Positions 1-6,600 of a stretch of 12,622 nt of DNA are shown in pieces; position 1 is the stretch's first letter; each line of letters starts with the position of its first letter. Under the pieces are notes generated by a model that did not search any database, had not been told where the DNA came from, and saw only the letters and a program-made list of their open reading frames with translations. The position numbers and the translations under genes are program-made. Source of the stretch: Euryarchaeota archaeon UBA52 (GTDB taxonomy: Archaea > Thermoplasmatota > Poseidoniia > Poseidoniales > Thalassarchaeaceae); contig DAVB01000059.1 in assembly GCA_002505455.1 (NCBI GenBank), positions 1 through 12,622 on the forward strand, given 5' to 3'.

Positions 1-170
1 GGAGGCCGATAAGGAAGGAGGAAGATCGCGCTATTCTTGTTATGCTCGAGAAGCGTTTCGGCGAAAGGGCGTACTCCAGACTTCTCCCCGACAGTCTTGT
101 CACCATTCCATGTGCTGATTCGGATATGACTGAACGATTATCGAAGAGGTTCTTTACAAGATATCCCTAA
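1..170 (+). CDS. XPD/Rad3/DinG-family DNA helicase, C-terminal fragment (5' end outside window)
   Basis: The frame starting at base 3 reads 55 codons to a TAA at 168-170. The visible peptide begins RPIRKEEDRAILVMLEKRF and continues through a short YSRLLPDSL segment. This resembles the last part of helicase motif VI and the tail of superfamily 2 XPD/Rad3/DinG helicases, where an arginine-rich 'GR.IR..eDrg' motif contacts ATP and is followed by 'lDkRf...Y...LP'. Such enzymes are ATP-dependent 5'-3' DNA helicases used in repair; the archaeal form carries an iron-sulfur cluster in a part not present here. The other two plus frames are closed (TAA at base 10; TGA near base 117). With so little sequence, XPD cannot be separated from DinG, so no symbol is given. 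No terminator is evident after the stop, and the next gene starts 36 bases on in the same direction. Confidence 0.75.
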   Translation, partial: RPIRKEEDRAILVMLEKRFGERAYSRLLPDSLVTIPCADSDMTERLSKRFFTRYP

Positions 171-206
171 CATTAGGTTCATGTCGCCCCCTTCTTTGCC
201 CACCTC

Positions 207-608
207 ATGGAGTGGTTGGCCATCGATGCAGAAGTGGCTTACGAATCAGGCCTAGAAAATGACCTTGATGAGAAGGGTTTGGAAGTTACAGCAGAGGAAT
301 GTCACAGATCTTTCATGGCGCAGTCTGCACTTCGAGAGGCCAGATGGTACCACGAAAATTCAATTCCCCTTGCCATTGGTTCCATGCCCGAGGAAGAGGA
401 TGGTGCTCGTTTAGTAGGAGGAAAGGGTTTGTCCCTAGATCTAGACGGAATCAGGGGCATAGAAGTGCTGCATAGGAAATCAGACAGAGGAATAGAGATT
501 CTCGTCAAAGGCGAGGGTGAACACCTTGCCTTGATGCGCCATCCCGAGGCATCCGCCTTAGCAGCTGCCATATTGAGCAGGGGGAAACTAGGCATTTCAT
601 TCAAATGA
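207..608 (+). CDS. Hypothetical protein, 133 residues
   Basis: I do not recognise this protein. It is acidic, has no signal peptide or membrane segment, and so is probably cytoplasmic. The N-terminal half (about residues 1-50) looks helical and is rich in Glu and Asp. The second half (about 68-133) alternates short beta-like stretches such as GIEVLHRK and GIEILVKGE with a final helix around PEASALAAAILSRG, suggesting a small alpha/beta fold. ATG 207 is the first possible start, because the frame has a stop at 174-176. There is no convincing Shine-Dalgarno sequence, which fits leaderless or downstream-in-operon translation. It may be co-transcribed with the helicase fragment 36 bases upstream. 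Its stop lies 4 bases from the stop of the convergent giant gene. A shorter open frame on the opposite strand (302-604) is less protein-like. I am fairly sure the gene is real but cannot assign a function. Confidence 0.68.
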   Translation: MEWLAIDAEVAYESGLENDLDEKGLEVTAEECHRSFMAQSALREARWYHENSIPLAIGSMPEEEDGARLVGGKGLSLDLDGIRGIEVLHRKSDRGIEILVKGEGEHLALMRHPEASALAAAILSRGKLGISFK

Positions 609-612
609 CTGG

Positions 613-3600
613 TCAGACTTCCTCTTCAATGATTTCTTCGCTTCTTCCAGGGATGTCTCTCAACTCGTCTATTGCTCTTAGAACATCAGCCAACGCCGCC
701 TTGGCACGACTACGTTCGGAATCACCGAGTTCGTGAGAGGAGTATCTTGCTTCCTCGAATACGCGATCTAGCGAAACCAAGGCTTCTTCGCGTATGGGGA
801 GCGCGCGACGAACAGCAGCCTCGAATTCCCTAACTGTCTCGAAATCCCTCCTGAGGAATCCTCTCTTCTGAAGAACTGATACCAGGCTCTGATAGCAATT
901 GAAGATGGCTTCCCTAATCTCATCACCAGCTGCAAGGAGTTCTGCGGCATACCCGAAAATATTGGAGAATTCTTTGAGCCTCTGGGATCTTCTTCTCCGG
1001 ACCAAAACCATCCCGACCAGCAGTAGCAATGCAGATGCCGCTGCGATGACCATGGTCTGTTCTGTGAACAAAGGCGTGTCCTCGACGAAGTAAGTGACAT
1101 TAAGTCCGCCATGGGCGATTGTGAGCCAAATCCTGTCTTGCGGGTCTATGATTTCGGAGTCCGTCGAGAACTCGATACTCAAATCGCCCCAGATGTCCTC
1201 TTCTGAGAATGCCGGAACCGGGTCTTCTGTTGTGAATGAGTAATCAGCAACTCCGTCGATATCCGTTGATTTGGTGACAGAAAATAGCGTATTATTGCTG
1301 TTCGCCAGCATGGCAGTTATTGCAACCCCTTCTACCGGAGCGCCTGTATCCTGCGCCCTGACTATTGTTCGTCCTTCGATTAACCTGTTGCCGTCGATTA
1401 TTACGAATGAGGATGGGTCGAACTGGAATGAAACTTGGACACGCATGAGTATGGTGTGATTCGAACTCCCCTCGTTGAGATATGAAGAGACTGGAGGAGT
1501 GACCTCGATTGTCATCTCAAGGTAGCCTGCGCGATAATAATCAAGAGCGGGTGCTTCAATCACAAAATGTCCTGTGGATTCATCCCACGAAATTGTGGAG
1601 GGTTGAGGTTGGCCCTCCCATCCGAGGGTGACGTCGACATTACTCACTATCTCCGAGGAACCGCCGACCTCGAGCACCCTTCCCTCGATCTTTATCGGAT
1701 TATTAGGGTCGCTTCTGATCACGCTTGCGTCCGACCATATAATTTGCACATCAACATCAGCACGGGCTAATACGGTCGTATTGGATGTGGTGGGCAGGTA
1801 CAACTCCTCGCCTTCGAAGGATACCGATAGATCGTGTTCGCCCCTAGATAGGGAGGATTCGACGGGAATAGCGAATGAGAACATACCGCTTATACCTACC
1901 GTGGTAGACATGATTTGTTCCCCGTCAAGAGAGACGTGGACCATTCGACCTTCGAGTCCTGGGGCTCCAAGGGTATCGTCGTCGTACAGCCTTCCAACAA
2001 GTTCCCATGTTCCGCCTCGAGTCACCGAAGGCTGTTCAATCTGAAGCGATATTGCAGTGTGGTACGCGATTGAGAGTGTTTGTTCGGCATTGGAGGCTCG
2101 ATAGTATCCCTGCTGTGGAGCCAAGGCGACTACAGAATGATTCCCGACGGTCAGTGTTTCAGGAACGATCCAGAGAATCTCCCATGAGCCGTTTTCATTC
2201 GACAGAGTCACTCCGATGAATACATCATCCACCATTATTTCGATGGTATGATTCTCCAAAAATCCACCAGGCAGATTGTCCTTAACGGTGCCTCTTATCG
2301 ATACCTGGTCCCCTACGGCGGCAGCGGGGAGGGTTTCCATCGAGATTATTGTGGGGGCGTATACGGTGAAAACCGTGCTACCATCTGAGGGGAGCACAAA
2401 CACCTCTCCGAGGAAAGCTGCACGGACGACCCTTGGGCCAAGGGGCATATCAGGAGGGATTGGGAGATAAACCGAGAAGTTGCCTTCCTGATCAGCGACC
2501 GCATCTGTCACAAAATTACCCTCGATAGAAATGGAGACTGCTCTACCAGGGAGTACCCTGCCTATGCCGTCGGTAATGCGCCCTTCGATTAAGAGCAGGT
2601 CATTTCTATCTACGGACGATGGAGGGGTGACGATGATGACCTGCGATGTCTGTGTAGCATTATACTCCGATGTATCCGTGGATGGGAGGTAAAATTCAGG
2701 ATTGAGCGAGTCTCCCTGGCCCATGGGATCGACCCAAGTGAATCCGCCGAGGAAGTTTACTGTGGCGTTATGGGACCCGAAATCAACATCTAGAGGCATT
2801 GGGACCGTGATTGACCATGCGCCAGTAGTTGCATTGGTCAAGACTGTGAATTCAGGGCCCATGTCTATTCCATCAATTGAGAGGCGTACTAGCCCAGAAG
2901 AAGGCACGGCCGATTCCATAAGCGGCATTCCGTGCTCATCAAGGAGGGTGCCCTCGAGAGTAATGGTTTCTCCAGCTATTCCTGTCCCGGATACAGATGT
3001 TATGGCGAGGACTGTTGGAGCGAGTATTACGACGCGGGTTGCATCAGCACTACTTGCCAGACCGGTTGTGCCGGCAAGTCCGCCGAAGGAGGCAGAGATG
3101 TCCATGAATCCTACAACTCGACTTTCGTCAACAGTGAATGAGTAGCTAGCTATGCCATTTTCGTTGGTTGATGATGTTCCATTGAAGACTCCATCTACAA
3201 AGAAGGAAATCGTCGATTGGGGAACAGGCGTCCCCGTATTGTCGATCAGGGACACATTCACTGTGATGTCGTCTCCTCGAATAGTCCTCTCACCGGGATC
3301 TAGATCCGAGGGTACGATAATGGATGTTGCAGTGAATCCCCTGCTGTCGAAAGTTGCAGAGCCACTACTCTCAGTGAAATATGAGACTGCCGGGAGGTAC
3401 GTTGCTTCTACCAGATGAGTTCCACGGGGTATGTCGGCATCCAGCGCCATCCTAACTGTCCACGACCCGTTGGAGTCCACTGCGAATGAGTTCAACGTAA
3501 ATCCATCATCAGAGCCATCGAGTTGGAAGTTCAGACTGAATGAAAGTAGGTTGCCTGAACGGTCTGTGATGGTTGAGCCATTGCCGCTTAGTAGTGATCC

Positions 3601-6600
3601 TGTTATTTCGAAGGAGCCGCCTGCAGTTGGATTGGAGCTTATTGGGTCGACTATCAACTGCGTATCCGACCTCACAGTCACCTTGAATGTGGAAGCGGAT
3701 GTCGCAAGCAGGGTGGTTGTGCCGTTGAAAAGAAACTCTATCTCAACCAAGCCCAGGGGATGATCTGCCGGCACCGTGAATTCGAAATTGACTGATCCAT
3801 TTGCCAGAGTTGACTGTGAATTCATCCAGGTGTGGTGGAATCTAGCCACGACATCGGCCTCTTCGATGGGAAGATCATCATTGGATTCCTCGACGAGCAT
3901 GGCGGAGAAGAATATGGTGCTGCCACGATCAACGATAGTGGCTATGCCGGGTTGTATCTGTGTGAACTCTGTGACGCCTACCACCAGTATGTCATCCGTA
4001 CCTGTCGACGTGAGGTAGAACGGAGTGGATCCATTGATGACGCTCACTGCAATTGTTTTGTTGCCACTCTCGATGCCATCCGATTGCGGATCTGTCGGGA
4101 CGATTATTGTGAAAGAACCATTTGCAGAAGTTAGGATAGAGGGCACCAGTGTCTCGCTGTCGTCGTTCAAGAACCATACTTGGAGTGCCATCGGACCGCT
4201 TACCGAGCGGTTATCATCGACAGCGTCTATGACTCTCCCTGATATCGAGAAGCTTTGCCCTGCTACAACTGATGGAGGAGCTGAATCAATCACTATACCA
4301 CTTGCAACTATGACGACCGCTTCAGTAGTGGTTTGATTTCCTGTTCTTCTTGTGGCTCCCTGTAGTTCTATGGGATCACTCAAGTCGTCATCTACGATAA
4401 ACGTCAGATTCATCATTCCCGGAGGGATGTTCGAAGGCATCGTGGAATTCAGCAACACAGATCCATCAGAAGAAGTTGCTTGTGTAATCAGAAGGGTCTC
4501 ATTAGCGCCGCCTAGATCAAGCCACAGAGTGACATTGACGTCGCTTAGAAGACTCGAATCTGCTACATCAGACACTGTTGCCGTAACTTCGAATGTGGTA
4601 CCGGCTATCACCTCAACCTGCTCAGGACTGGCGGAAACCACATATTCCGTCTCTATACCCATTGAACCGAACAGGCTGCCGTCGAATGAAAGCACGTAAT
4701 ATGGGCCCTTGTCCTCTGGGCCCTGGGCGAATAAAAATTCAATTTGAACCTCATAAACAGATGAAGGCAGATTAACGGGGGTCGAGAATGGGACGGAGAA
4801 ATTTCCGCTGAGAGGGTCTATCCAACCTTTGGAGAGGAGGCTCCATGTCGTGTCGGAGCCATCGGGCAGAGTGTCTTCCAATGGAACAGATATGTCGAAG
4901 GAAATCGAAGTGTTGTTGCCGAGTACGGGTGTGGCGAGGAGTGAGTCGGAAAGGGATCCATTGACCCAGCCTCCCGTATTTCTGTGGTACCAGTCCCGAT
5001 CTAATGCCCATGTTGCCTGTACCTCCGCCTGTAAGCGATGATAGTTTAACTCAACAAGAGGCTTGAGGTACTGGGACCCTGTGTAGTTTAACTGCCAGGA
5101 ATAATCTCCAGCACTGACGTTGACGTTATCTCCGGGAGTCCATACAACTTGTATCTGGGATTCGATTGCTCCTTCTTGGGACCATTCGTTCGCCCCATCG
5201 TAATCCATGGTGAAATTTCCAGGGTACTCCTGCAGAGGTGTGTTGGTGTGGTCAGTGAGCTGAACTGAAACTGTGGCCTCAATGCCTCTCAGAGATGGTT
5301 CGAGGGTATACTCCAATTTTAGATACCCCAATATCCCAAATTCATCCTCGAATATTTCGAAGTCCGAAGCGAACAGACCATCCGCCTGATATCTGAATCT
5401 TACATCTATAAGTCCGGACGGGATGGGAATCTCGTTTTCAGAGAAGTTCCATGTAATCTGAAACGATCCTGCCTGTCCCGACCACGAGGAGTTGTTGAGA
5501 TACCATGTAGTGATGGGTGTAAAGTCCCCGGAAGAGGAAGCTGATCGTATATCCATGAATAGAGTCCCATTCATGGGCTCTGGCGTGGATCCCCTGCTCA
5601 ATGCAGTACCGTTTATCGAAACGTCCTCGTTGATGCCGAGAAGGCTGGAATTAGAACCCTGTCCCTCTAGTGAAATCAGGAGATCAGGGGCCAACGTCAC
5701 ATTCATCTGGAAATCTATGCCAAGGGGCCTGACATGTGGCACAGAAGAAGACAGGTCTAATCCGTCCTCCCTCCACCCTGCAAACCATAATCTGGCGTCA
5801 ATTGGACCCAATGGCTCATTCTCGTCAACAGTAACAGGGAATTGGAAGAAGCCTCTGCTGGACACATTAGTGGAGATGTTCACTACCCCATTTATTGAGG
5901 TAGTATACTCGAGGAAGACGATGAACGCGGAGGAGCCGCTCATCTGATCGTCGAACTCGCTAGGATCGGTCAAAACTTGATTCTCCCAAGCAAATATGCC
6001 ATCCAAATCTGTTGTGACTCCCGCTCCGACCGGAGGCAATTCAGCAGGTTCTGGACTCGAAATCTGCATTGTGGGGTCGTCTGTCAGGTTGAACTCCCAT
6101 GTTGAAGAGGCGTCTCCAGCTAAACCGTCCGAGGTCGTCATAATGAGATATGGGACACTGCCAGCTCCGAGTACCTCTATGGCAAACGAAGTCAGACCTG
6201 GACGAGGATAATCAATCATAGAAGATGTTGAATTTAATCTGAACCATCCCGTTTCATTGGTAGTGGTGAATGAAAATGCATTCAAAGCAGAGTCCAACGG
6301 CGGCTCCAGGATTATGCTCTGCGGGATAATATGGGCTCTGACTGGGACATTTGAAGCTGAAGATCCATTCTCCGTGAATATGATTCTGCCTTCAAAGAAT
6401 AACTCCTGTTGACCATTCCTGTCATGATTTCCGACGGTCCTAGAAACATCGACTATCGAAATCGGCGGCGGTGGCGGGCATGCCTTGAATGGCTGCCACC
6501 CAAGGTCGATACCTCCTAGATTCTCATTCGTCTGAAGATGTGCCTCCACCCATGATGTAAGATGTCTGCCGTAAAACGAAAATGAAGTATTATCGGCATC

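Noticed and set aside
302..604. Open frame of 100 codons on the minus strand, opposite the 133-residue gene
   Set aside because: Its product is rich in Ser, Pro and Arg with no domain-like pattern, as expected from the antisense of an acidic gene, and the plus-strand product has much more protein-like composition.
2702..3145. Plus-strand open frame of 147 codons inside the giant gene (with others such as 5492-5947 and 10450-10842)
   Set aside because: These are antisense shadows. Their products are Ser/Pro/Val-rich without motifs, and the minus-strand frame is a clearly structured multidomain protein across the whole stretch.
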